The notes under the pieces are model-generated. The model was not told where the DNA came from and did no database searches. It worked only from the letters and a program-made list of their open reading frames with translations. From NCBI GenBank assembly GCA_023443745.1, contig JAEZTB010000002.1, forward strand, positions 1 to 64,000: a stretch of 64,000 nt of DNA, read 5' to 3'. The stretch comes from Bacillota bacterium (lineage in GTDB: Bacteria; Bacillota; Clostridia; DSM-8532). A program made the translations under genes and the position numbers. Shown piece by piece: positions 26,275 through 34,656 of this stretch (positions are counted from its first letter, which is position 1; every line of letters begins with the position of its first letter).

Positions 26275-27927
26275 ATGACGATAAATGATACCGAATCGCC
26301 ATTCGAAGAGATTATGTTTGATCTCGTTCGTTCTATGATACCTGAGATTTTTCCCGAGTTTGAACAGCATGAGGCATCTGCAGATTGCCCTTTAGAGGCT
26401 TGCCGGTATGTCCGTGACAAAACCGACGATCTGCTTACCCAGAACCGGATTTTATCTGAAAGCGATTTTGTCCATGTCCTCTCCAAGGGCTTCAATCTAT
26501 TTGATGAGCCCCTCCCACTTAATGATTCCGACAAACAGGAATGTTCACCCTGCTTAGGAGCTCGTGATACCTCTGATTTTGCAGCTCCTGATACCTCTAC
26601 TCTGATAGGAAGGCAAGAAATTGAAGAACAACTTGATTCCTATGCCATCCCTGACTTTGGGGGGCTTTCCGATAGGATTTCTTCCCCTGTATTAATTTCA
26701 GAATTCAATCCCATGCCTTTTGATGTGTACACCATCCGTAAGGACTTCCCCATTCTGGATGAAAAGATAAACGGAAAAAACCTTATCTGGTTCGATAACG
26801 CCGCCACAACTCAAAAGCCCAGACAGGTAATAGACCGTCTCAAATATTTCTATGAGCATGAAAATTCCAATATCCATAGAGCGGCCCACACCCTGGCTGC
26901 ACGTACGACAGATGCATATGAAGGCGCGCGAAAGAAAGTCGCCGCATTTTTAAACGCGGATGGCTCCCATGAGATTGTTTTTGTTCGAGGTGCAACCGAG
27001 GGTATCAATTTGGTGGCCCAGACCTATGGCCTTCAAAACCTTCAAAAGGATGATGAAGTCATCATTACGATGCTTGAGCATCACGCCAATATTGTGCCCT
27101 GGCAAATGGTTTGCAAGCAAACCGGAGCAAGGCTGAAAGCTGCGCCGGTGGACGATGAGGGCCAAATTATCCTGTATGAATTTGAAAAGCTCTTAAGTGC
27201 TCGGACAAAGCTCGTTGCCTTCACCCATGTTTCAAATGCTCTTGGCACCATCACTCCGGTATTTGAGATGATCGACATGGCCCACCGCCATGGCGCGAAG
27301 GTTTTAGTGGACGGCGCGCAGGCCGCAGCCCATCTAAAGGTTGACGTTAAGGCTCTGGACTGCGATTTTTATGTATTTTCGGGCCATAAGGTTTTCGGGC
27401 CCACAGGTATTGGCGTATTATTTGGAAAAGCTGATCTATTGGAAGCCATGGGGCCCTATCAGGGAGGCGGCAACATGATCTCCGATGTCACTATTGAAAA
27501 ATCCTCCTACAAATCACCTCCCCACAGGTTTGAGGCAGGTACGGGCAGCATAGCCGACGCTATCGGCTTGGGCGCTGCATTGGATTACATTTCAAAAGTG
27601 GGCCTTGACGCCATATTCCAATACGAGCATGAGCTTTTGGAATATGCCAGATCGTCATTGCAGCAGATTCCTGGACTGATGCTTTTGGGCCATGCGCCGC
27701 AAAAGACCGGCATCCTTTCATTCCTTATGGAGGGGCATACTCCCGAAGAGGTCGGGAAGGCCCTCAATAAAGAAGGGATTGCTGTTCGCACCGGACACCA
27801 TTGCTCGCAGCCCATTCTAAGAAGATACGGACTTGAAAGCACGATTCGTGCCTCGTTTGCTCTCTATAATACCCGTGAAGAGATCGACTTTTTCGTCTCC
27901 ACGCTTCAAAATATTGCTCCTTCTTAA
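26275..27927 (+). CDS. Cysteine desulfurase with encapsulin cargo-loading extension
   Basis: A 550-residue PLP enzyme that converts cysteine to alanine and enzyme-bound persulfide. The SufS-type core starts near residue 149 (DVYTIRKDFPILDEK). It holds the His of LEHHAN (269), D346/Q349 in LVDGAQA, the PLP Lys372 in SGHKVFGPTG and the persulfide Cys510 in RTGHHCSQP. The first 148 residues are absent from ordinary SufS (about 405 residues) and are acidic and low in order; in known family 2A systems such an extension targets the enzyme into the shell. The preceding gene is that shell. AGGT is the only ribosome site, 7 bp before the ATG, weaker than that of the shell. Confidence 0.93.
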   Translation: MTINDTESPFEEIMFDLVRSMIPEIFPEFEQHEASADCPLEACRYVRDKTDDLLTQNRILSESDFVHVLSKGFNLFDEPLPLNDSDKQECSPCLGARDTSDFAAPDTSTLIGRQEIEEQLDSYAIPDFGGLSDRISSPVLISEFNPMPFDVYTIRKDFPILDEKINGKNLIWFDNAATTQKPRQVIDRLKYFYEHENSNIHRAAHTLAARTTDAYEGARKKVAAFLNADGSHEIVFVRGATEGINLVAQTYGLQNLQKDDEVIITMLEHHANIVPWQMVCKQTGARLKAAPVDDEGQIILYEFEKLLSARTKLVAFTHVSNALGTITPVFEMIDMAHRHGAKVLVDGAQAAAHLKVDVKALDCDFYVFSGHKVFGPTGIGVLFGKADLLEAMGPYQGGGNMISDVTIEKSSYKSPPHRFEAGTGSIADAIGLGAALDYISKVGLDAIFQYEHELLEYARSSLQQIPGLMLLGHAPQKTGILSFLMEGHTPEEVGKALNKEGIAVRTGHHCSQPILRRYGLESTIRASFALYNTREEIDFFVSTLQNIAPS

Positions 27928-27944
27928 GAAAGCTTCCTACTTGC

Positions 27945-28050
27945 TATAACGAGAAGCGAAATGTCCCCCACCTCGAGTTTCACTGACTCGGTACTGGTTC
28001 GAAATCTTTGATTTCGGTAACGCCTAAAGGTGACAGGTGAGGTTATTATA
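27945..28050 (+). repeat. Dispersed palindromic element, copy B (long form)
   Basis: A 106-bp copy 17 bp after the desulfurase stop codon. It has TATAACGAG, an added block AAATGTCCCCC, CGAGT/ACTCG, then the inner stem CGAAATC/GATTTCG. As in copy D, the outer stem's right arm is replaced by CGCCTAAAGGTGACAGGT. Ends in GAGGTTATTATA. Confidence 0.85.
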
Positions 28051-28145
28051 TCGTAGCAATAAAATAATATTTGTACCAAATTATTAAAAATGCTAAACTA
28101 GTATTAAGTTTAACATTCAACCTCTCTCCGAAAGGAAACTTAAAA

Positions 28146-29165
28146 ATGACAACCATTAAAGATATAGCCAAGGTCACGGGTGTCAGTTGTACAACGGTAT
28201 CCAATGTTATCCACGGCAAAGCAGGGCGCGTTTCTGCCGAAACCATAGAAAAAATAGAGAAAGCTATAGAAGAATTGAGCTATGTACCCAATATGACGGC
28301 CCGCTCCCTTGTTTCTAATTCCTCTAAAGTCATTGGAATGATTAATCATATCGTTACACCTTCCAATATTATGGAAGACCCTTTCCAATCGTACTTTACC
28401 GGAGCTATTGAGCAAACGCTTCGTGAAAACGGTTATTACCTTATGCTAAGAACAGTCGAAACCTCCGAAGAGCTGCTGGCCTTTTTGCGTAATTGGAAAG
28501 TGGACGGTTTATTCTTTACTGGTATTTTCAAAGATCAGTTTTTTGATGTACTTTCCACACTCACGATTCCTATCGTTCTCATTGACAGCTATGTCCATCA
28601 TCCCAATTTCTGCAATGTAGGCCTGGATGATTTTAAGGGCAGCTATACCGCCACCAAGTATTTAATCTCCCATGGCCATCGTCGTATCGCCTTCGCATCT
28701 CCAAGCATTCGGGACGGAGGGGTGCTGCAGGAACGCTTTTACGGATATAAAGCCGCTTTAATAGAAAGCGCTATTCCCTTTGACAATCATCTGGTCCTCG
28801 AGTATGAAATGGATATTGCCTCCTGTATGACCTTAAGTAGCGAGCTTATAAAGATTCCAGATGTCACAGGCCTGGTCGCTACCGCAGATGTCATGGCTGC
28901 GGGAATCATATCGGGCTTGCGCCAAAAAGGTGTTCATGTACCGGATGATATCTCGGTAGTCGGTTTTGATGATATCAGTCTATGCCGCATGATAACACCT
29001 ACTCTTACCACCATCCATCAGGATATCCACTTAAAAGGCAAACTGGCTGTTGATTTCATGCTCCAGAGGCTGGAAGGCAAGATACCCGAAAAGTCAGAAA
29101 TCATTCTTCCGACCTATCTGGTGGAACGGGAAAGCGTTGCTTCCTTACCGGTTACATCCACCTGA
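28146..29165 (+). CDS. LacI family transcriptional regulator
   Basis: A 339-residue repressor of the LacI/GalR family. The N-terminal helix-turn-helix TIKDIAKVTGVSCTTVSNVI and the hinge helix YVPNMTARSLVSNSS bind DNA; the remainder is a periplasmic-binding-like domain that senses a sugar or related ligand (VGLDDFKGSYTATKYLI, VVGFDDISLCRMITP). The start at 28146 replaces a longer frame beginning at 28071, because the HTH begins there and AAAGGA precedes it. No sugar operon adjoins, so its target is unknown; control of a distant locus or of itself is possible. Confidence 0.94.
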   Translation: MTTIKDIAKVTGVSCTTVSNVIHGKAGRVSAETIEKIEKAIEELSYVPNMTARSLVSNSSKVIGMINHIVTPSNIMEDPFQSYFTGAIEQTLRENGYYLMLRTVETSEELLAFLRNWKVDGLFFTGIFKDQFFDVLSTLTIPIVLIDSYVHHPNFCNVGLDDFKGSYTATKYLISHGHRRIAFASPSIRDGGVLQERFYGYKAALIESAIPFDNHLVLEYEMDIASCMTLSSELIKIPDVTGLVATADVMAAGIISGLRQKGVHVPDDISVVGFDDISLCRMITPTLTTIHQDIHLKGKLAVDFMLQRLEGKIPEKSEIILPTYLVERESVASLPVTST

Positions 29166-29229
29166 ATCAATTCACCTCTATGTCATATCTTGAACCTCAG
29201 TCTCTGCCACGCAGGTGGAATCATGAAAA

Positions 29230-29254
29230 AACCCATCCGGCGGATGGGTTTTCT
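29230..29254. terminator. Bidirectional terminator between lacI-like gene and ogt
   Basis: AACCCATCCG / CGGATGGGTT with TTTTCT on the plus side and TTTTTTCAT on the minus side, between convergent genes. Confidence 0.88.
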
Positions 29255-29259
29255 AATGA

Positions 29260-29733
29260 TTAACCGTTTACATGAGCCTTTTCTAATTCCAGAAGTTTTA
29301 CCTTAATATCCAGCCCTCCGGCATAGCCAACCAACTTGCCATTGGCACCAATAACACGGTGGCAGGGTGTCACAATCATAATAGGATTTTTGTTATTGGC
29401 CATACCGACAGCTCGTGAAGCCTTGGGCTGACCTATATTTTCAGCCACCTGTTTGTAGCTTAGAGTTTGGCCATAGGGAATATCCCGAAGAGCTTTCCAC
29501 ACTTTCTTTTGGAATTCTGTACCTTCAGGAGCAAGCGGTACGTCAAAAACCTTTCGTTTGCCGGTAAGATATTCCTTCAATTGTTTTATGGCTGCCTTAA
29601 GTACAGGCGTTTCCTTCCCCACGGGTTCTTTGGACTCGTATTCTTTTACCAGAAACAACTCGGTTATAGCACCATCGCTTTCAGAGATGCCCATTAAACC
29701 GATAGCCGTCTCATAAAAAGCTGTATTTTTCAT
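29260..29733 (-). CDS. ogt: Methylated-DNA-protein-cysteine methyltransferase
   Basis: A 157-residue suicide repair protein that takes the methyl group from O6-methylguanine or O4-methylthymine onto its active Cys. The active site is VTPCHRVIGANG, preceded by the recognition helix YGQTLSYKQVAENIGQPKAS and the arginine finger in SRAVGMANNKNP. The N-terminal ribonuclease-like half is short, as in Ogt. GAAAGGT precedes the ATG. It lies 27 bp downstream of the chemoreceptor gene on the same strand and may be read through from it. Confidence 0.95.
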   Translation of the reverse strand: MKNTAFYETAIGLMGISESDGAITELFLVKEYESKEPVGKETPVLKAAIKQLKEYLTGKRKVFDVPLAPEGTEFQKKVWKALRDIPYGQTLSYKQVAENIGQPKASRAVGMANNKNPIMIVTPCHRVIGANGKLVGYAGGLDIKVKLLELEKAHVNG

Positions 29734-29760
29734 ATTGCTTACCTTTCTATAGTATAGCCC

Positions 29761-31575
29761 CTATATGGTATATTTTTTGATCTCACCTTTAAACTCAAGG
29801 GTAAGCTGTTCCAATTGCTGGATATATTCCATCTGCTCCTTAATTTTCTCGGAGTATTCCATTACAGTGGCACTCATTTCTTCGGATGAAGCGGAGTTTT
29901 CCTCTGCGATGGCTGCAAGTGAATGGATGTTCTCAAAAACGTTTGTAATTCTGGTTGTCTCATTGGACAGGTCCTCGACCAGCTTGGAGATCTCATGGGC
30001 TACATGGGATACCTGTTTCGTTGAGGTCATATTTTCCTGGGAAACCTGTATCAGTGTCCTGTTGCTTTCTTCCAGTTGCTCAAATTGGTTTGCAATCTCC
30101 TCCACAACGGAACTGATTTCTCCTGTGAATTGGATAAGGTTGTCATTTATTGTCTTAACAGCATTTTTTGAGCTTTCGGCAAGCTTACGGATTTCATCGG
30201 CAACGACTGCAAAGCCTCTTCCTGTTTCACCGGCTCTGGCCGCTTCAATGGCTGCGTTAAGAGCTAAAAGATTGGTTTGCTCGGCAATAGAGGACACTGT
30301 GGTAACAATGGTCATAATTTCATTGGCTTTACCTGCGAGCTCTTCGGCCTGAACATTGACCTTCGCAAAGTTATCCTTGACTTCCACAATCATGCCCGAT
30401 ACTTTTTCAATGTCCTTCTGAGAGCTGCTTATGGTTTCAACCGATTGTTCCAGCTTTTCTTTTTCATTGAGCTCCGAACGGGCGATATCATTGATACTGG
30501 TAATATTGTTGTTCAGCTCCTGTACAACCTTCTCGGTTTCCTCAGCCTGATGCACTGCACCATAGGCTACTTCCTGCACCGTATCTGAGATACTGTCGGA
30601 CAGCGTTTTCATTTTTTCCGCTATCTCTCCGAATTCCTTTGTAAAACGGTACATGTCATCGGTACCGCCTTTGAGCACAAGAAAATCCTTCCTGATATTA
30701 TCCTTAATGACATTGAATAAAGAAGAAAACTTCTCAAATTGGTCTCCTGTCTTTATCCTTGTTTTTCCTGAAAAATCAAGGCCGCCCATACGCTCAAGCT
30801 CGTCTTTAAAGTCCTTCATGGGATATAGAATACCAAGTGATAGTGCTAAAACAGCGACGAACAGGATAGCGGTATAGATTAATCCCGTTCCCAAACGCTG
30901 TGTCATATCGGGCAGAATGTAAGCAGCTGCAAATATCAAAGATGTGTAAAGAGAAAGCTTGACAGGAATACTTTTAATAAATCCCAGGGACAGGAGCTTG
31001 TTGATGGTGTGATTTTTAACAACATCATCCTGCTTCTCAAACTTAAGCCTTACAGTAAGAAAACTTGCTCCATCGTTAGTCTTTCCCCGTTCTATTTCAG
31101 ACCATTCAAGCTTTTCATTGAAGGCTTCAGCGCTGCCCTCAAGCAAACCTAAAAAATAATCAAAAAAACCTCTTTTAGATACATATTGTAATTCAATCTC
31201 GCTAGGTGATATTTCTTTTATCAGCATGCGAGGTGGTCTGGCACCTTTGATTTTCTTAGTGATCTGGGTATGGACATCATCCATTAAGGTAATAAAACCT
31301 CTTAGGCTCTTTCTTTCAAAATACGACGGGAACCACTTTTGAAAAGCAAAAATATTTTTACGTCCCAATTCCCTGAGAATAACGGACTCATCTTTGTTGA
31401 CTTGTCTTGCTACATTGGTGAAAAACTTCCTGACCTCGTCATCATTGATGTCCTCAAGCGGTGAGATGACCCTGTCCGCCTGCCAGCCAGCCCCATGTAG
31501 TGCTTTATTTATACTATCCTCTCCGTAAATACCTTTAAATGTCTTTATCCATAACGATACAACTGTTCCTTTCAT
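29761..31575 (-). CDS. H-NOX heme-sensor methyl-accepting chemotaxis protein
   Basis: A 604-residue receptor like Tar4H of Thermoanaerobacter. Residues 1-185 form an H-NOX heme domain: His102 (DDVHTQITK) is the proximal ligand, YVSKR (131-135) is the YxSxR heme-propionate motif, and Pro115 is kept. The distal residues Trp9, Asn74 and Tyr140 all match the O2-stabilising network of the Thermoanaerobacter protein, so it probably binds O2 as well as NO. Two membrane helices follow (about 205-255), then the MCP signalling domain with EQTNLLALNAAIEAARAGE. It would steer swimming away from oxygen. The second ATG (31575) fits GGGGGTG spacing and gives this numbering. Confidence 0.95.
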   Translation of the reverse strand: MKGTVVSLWIKTFKGIYGEDSINKALHGAGWQADRVISPLEDINDDEVRKFFTNVARQVNKDESVILRELGRKNIFAFQKWFPSYFERKSLRGFITLMDDVHTQITKKIKGARPPRMLIKEISPSEIELQYVSKRGFFDYFLGLLEGSAEAFNEKLEWSEIERGKTNDGASFLTVRLKFEKQDDVVKNHTINKLLSLGFIKSIPVKLSLYTSLIFAAAYILPDMTQRLGTGLIYTAILFVAVLALSLGILYPMKDFKDELERMGGLDFSGKTRIKTGDQFEKFSSLFNVIKDNIRKDFLVLKGGTDDMYRFTKEFGEIAEKMKTLSDSISDTVQEVAYGAVHQAEETEKVVQELNNNITSINDIARSELNEKEKLEQSVETISSSQKDIEKVSGMIVEVKDNFAKVNVQAEELAGKANEIMTIVTTVSSIAEQTNLLALNAAIEAARAGETGRGFAVVADEIRKLAESSKNAVKTINDNLIQFTGEISSVVEEIANQFEQLEESNRTLIQVSQENMTSTKQVSHVAHEISKLVEDLSNETTRITNVFENIHSLAAIAEENSASSEEMSATVMEYSEKIKEQMEYIQQLEQLTLEFKGEIKKYTI

Positions 31576-31721
31576 AAGCATGCACCCCCATCAAAATAAC
31601 TTCATGAATAAGCGAAGAATTACTAGTTTCTTGTATTTTCCAACAATTTCTTATATTATAACATATAAAGTCAGCGAAATCCGTTGTTTTTACTGTTCAT
31701 GTCCAAAAAACACGGTGAAAA

Positions 31722-32468
31722 TTATTTTTCTCCCTTTAAATGACACAGGTACCATCGAGACACTGTATCAACCTTCATAAACCCGGCTTTCTCATAAAGC
31801 CGATAAGCATTTGGATTTGCTGTAGAAACCCTCAACCCTGCTTTTAGGTACCCTTTGGTATGAAGGCTTTTAAGGAGCAAATTAAGGAACTGATATCCCA
31901 GGCCCATTCCCCTGTGTTCCTCCAAAATACCCACAGAGGCTATTTCCGGGACATCAGCTTCAAAAGAAAGCTCGTAAATTCCTACTTTCTTGCCGTTCTT
32001 AATAAGAAAACCAGCGCAGAACTTTTCAGTCTCCTCTAAAATGCGGGTTGTATCTTCATTTGTATATGTTGATGAATTGGGTACATAGAAGAATGTCTCG
32101 TTATAAATATGTAAAAACTCATCTCCATCATCCCGGGTTAAAGGCTGCAGGGCTTCTTCCCCTTTTGCATTACCCGAACAGGCTGACGGCAGTGCTGTTT
32201 CCAAATAGTCAAGCTCATGCTCATAATGAAATTCATAATGGGGCGTTCTGAGCTCTAATTGTGGAACATCAATACTTTTGTCTTTGCACGTGGCATAAAT
32301 CCTGTCTGCTCCGCTTTGGATTAGTGCCTTACAACTCACATCAATGGCTTCAAGATACTGGGCTTGTGAGGATTTGTTTATAAGTATATATCCCTTTTTC
32401 TTTATAGGAATCTCGGTAAAGATTACTGTATATTCTCCCAAATGATCTGAGTGGTTAATGTTCTCCAT
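31722..32468 (-). CDS. GNAT family N-acetyltransferase
   Basis: A 248-residue protein with a GNAT domain in its C-terminal half: GILEEHRGMGLGYQFL is the acetyl-CoA pyrophosphate loop (R/QxxGxG/A) and NPNAYRLYEKAGF is motif B. The N-terminal about 110 residues are a second, degenerate GNAT-like half. The acceptor substrate is unknown. The longer frame to 32570 was rejected because AGGAG lies 9 bp before the ATG at 32468. It follows another GNAT gene by 46 bp in the same direction. Confidence 0.85.
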   Translation of the reverse strand: MENINHSDHLGEYTVIFTEIPIKKKGYILINKSSQAQYLEAIDVSCKALIQSGADRIYATCKDKSIDVPQLELRTPHYEFHYEHELDYLETALPSACSGNAKGEEALQPLTRDDGDEFLHIYNETFFYVPNSSTYTNEDTTRILEETEKFCAGFLIKNGKKVGIYELSFEADVPEIASVGILEEHRGMGLGYQFLNLLLKSLHTKGYLKAGLRVSTANPNAYRLYEKAGFMKVDTVSRWYLCHLKGEK

Positions 32469-32514
32469 TTGCTTTCTCCTGTGCAAATTATGATTGCTGC
32501 AACAGCTCAGGCCG

Positions 32515-32955
32515 CTATACACGCTTGTACATTTGCATATAGTCGAGCCGGGTATAACCCAATCTCTCATACAAGCTTATCGCTCTGTGATTTGCTTCTT
32601 CCACCTCAAGGCGAATTCTTACCACTTTGTCTTTATAGGCTTTTTCAATAAAGGCAAAGAGTTCTTTTCCGAAGCCATGGCCCTGATATTCAGCCAGGAT
32701 GTAAACCTCCTCTATCCAAAGCACATGACCTCCAGCTTCATTGGAATAGGTCAGAGAGAGTAATGCATAGCCTGCAATATCTCCGTTATGCTCATAAATG
32801 TAAGCATCAGCAAAAGGACTTCCGGACACAATAGTATCAAAAGTTTTATAAATATTTTCATCCGGAATATTGTGCAAAACGGCGTCAGACTTATAAAATT
32901 CCTTTGCCATAGCGATATATTTTTCTTTGTCGTTAATGCTTATTTTTCTGATCAT
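32515..32955 (-). CDS. GNAT family N-acetyltransferase
   Basis: A 146-residue single-domain acetyltransferase. WIEEVYILAEYQGHGFGKEL is the beta4-alpha3 acetyl-CoA binding segment, and NHRAISLYERLGY is the C-terminal motif. Length and layout resemble small-molecule or RimI-like enzymes; the substrate is unknown. GAGGAG precedes the ATG by 7 bp. It is the first gene of a two-gene set with the larger GNAT protein. Confidence 0.9.
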   Translation of the reverse strand: MIRKISINDKEKYIAMAKEFYKSDAVLHNIPDENIYKTFDTIVSGSPFADAYIYEHNGDIAGYALLSLTYSNEAGGHVLWIEEVYILAEYQGHGFGKELFAFIEKAYKDKVVRIRLEVEEANHRAISLYERLGYTRLDYMQMYKRV

Positions 32956-33084
32956 TTTTAGCTCCTCGTCTCTAATTGATTTCCTTTATCTGCGAAAATG
33001 CCCCCAAAATATAGATTATAGCTTATGTCTATAGAATTCAGCAAATATAAAAGCTTGCTAAGGGGATTCTGAATCATCAGCCCT

Positions 33085-34551
33085 TTAATTCTCCGGGCTA
33101 TGATCAAGTTCATCATTTTCCGGTTTGCTGGCCTTATCAGGCATCAATTCTTCAGAGAATTCCGCGGAAAATCCCGGTTGAAAGCCTGTGTCAACAGGAC
33201 TTGAAGGCTTGGCTCTTTCCTCGGCAGAACGCCGCAGAAACCTTATAACGAGATAGATAATACAAAATGAAGCAGCCATAAGAATGCCCGCTACCATCCC
33301 AGGTGCCTGGCCCGGTATAAACGGCATACTGATAATGGCAATAGCCAGTAAAAACAACGCAGCCCATGAGGTATACGGATATCCGGGCATCTGGCATTTA
33401 CCCTCTGGCGGACATCCATATTTTTTCCTGAATTTGATTTGGGTAGCGATAATGACGGGGTAGGTGAAAAGGATGGCAAAGCCGCCTGAACTTGTTAAGA
33501 ACAGATAGACACTGGGGAATAAAAGCCCCAAGCCCAAGGCAATAAGCATGCAGAGCCCGGAGAACAAGATACCCCTGCGGGGTACATCATGATCATCCTT
33601 CAACCACCTTGGAGCGTGCTGTTTATCGGCCAGGGAACGAATCATGCGGCCAAGTCCGAACATAGCAGCCAGCATTGTGGACAGAATTGCGGTAATAAGG
33701 ACAATATTAAGTACGGTACCCGCCCAGCCAATTCCCCTTCTATTGAGGACTGCAACCAAGGGACTGACATTCTGGCCAAGCTCCCTAGTTGGTATGAGCG
33801 GAAGTATTGCCAGAATAGAAAGTATATACAAACCCACAAGGCTCAACACCGTGTATTTAATAGCCCGTGGTACTGTTTTTCTGGGATTGTCGGCTTCAGA
33901 AGCGGCAAGCCCTATTATTTCAAAACCGGCATATGAAAAAAGAATAATCAGCAAGCTGCCTGTAATTCCCTTGATTCCTCCAGGCATAAAGGGTTCCTGG
34001 GTAAGAACTCCTGTCCCTGATGGCGGAGCTCCCCGAAAAGCTCCCACGATTAATAAAAATGCCACAACAATAAATGAAACGATGGCCAGAAGCTTAATTG
34101 CGGCAAGACCGCTTTCAAGCTTGCTAAGCTTGTCAGCCCCCAATAAATTAAGCAGCGTCACTCCTGCAATAATAGCGCCGCCAAGCCATGAAATAGGAGT
34201 ATCGGGTATCCACTGCCGCAACAAAATAGAGACAGCCGTGGCTTCACTGGACATGGAGAGTACCATTCCGGTCCAATATACCCAGCCCACTACAAAGCCG
34301 GCCCCCGGCCCAAAGGCCATGGCAGCATAGGTACGAAAAGAACCGGCATCAGGTTTGGCAACGGTCATTTCGGATAGAGCAAAAAGAATATAGTAAACCA
34401 GAATGCCGCCAATAATGTAGGTGATGATGACAGAGGGGCCGGCAGCACGAATAGCCACCGAGGAGCCAAGAAAGAAGGAGCCTCCTATGACAGTCCCTAA
34501 TGCCATCATGGTTAACTGCAATGCTGACAGGCCTTTGTGCGTTTTATCCAT
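33085..34551 (-). CDS. APC-superfamily amino acid permease
   Basis: A 488-residue transporter with 12 predicted membrane helices. The start LTMMALGTVIGGSFFLGSSVAI carries the unwound G-x-G substrate site of helix 1, and the helix 6 region ILFSYAGFEIIGLAASEADNP is typical of the family. A polar C-terminal tail of about 45 residues follows the last helix. It should import an amino acid or exchange amino acids and amines; the specificity is not readable. It stands alone between GNAT and MFS genes. Confidence 0.92.
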   Translation of the reverse strand: MDKTHKGLSALQLTMMALGTVIGGSFFLGSSVAIRAAGPSVIITYIIGGILVYYILFALSEMTVAKPDAGSFRTYAAMAFGPGAGFVVGWVYWTGMVLSMSSEATAVSILLRQWIPDTPISWLGGAIIAGVTLLNLLGADKLSKLESGLAAIKLLAIVSFIVVAFLLIVGAFRGAPPSGTGVLTQEPFMPGGIKGITGSLLIILFSYAGFEIIGLAASEADNPRKTVPRAIKYTVLSLVGLYILSILAILPLIPTRELGQNVSPLVAVLNRRGIGWAGTVLNIVLITAILSTMLAAMFGLGRMIRSLADKQHAPRWLKDDHDVPRRGILFSGLCMLIALGLGLLFPSVYLFLTSSGGFAILFTYPVIIATQIKFRKKYGCPPEGKCQMPGYPYTSWAALFLLAIAIISMPFIPGQAPGMVAGILMAASFCIIYLVIRFLRRSAEERAKPSSPVDTGFQPGFSAEFSEELMPDKASKPENDELDHSPEN

Positions 34552-34656
34552 AAACTTTTCTCCACTTGCTCGTCAAGGTTTTTATAGCATTCCCTTAAAC
34601 GAGAAAATCATGAATATAACGCCATATAATGATTTAAGCATTAACAGGTGCTTTAC

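Noticed and set aside
26100..26288. 62-residue ORF overlapping the encapsulin end and the desulfurase start
   Set aside because: Most of it is out of frame with the shell gene. Only its last 16 codons (ATG 26238) could be a leader ORF; that is mentioned as part of a finding, not called as a gene.
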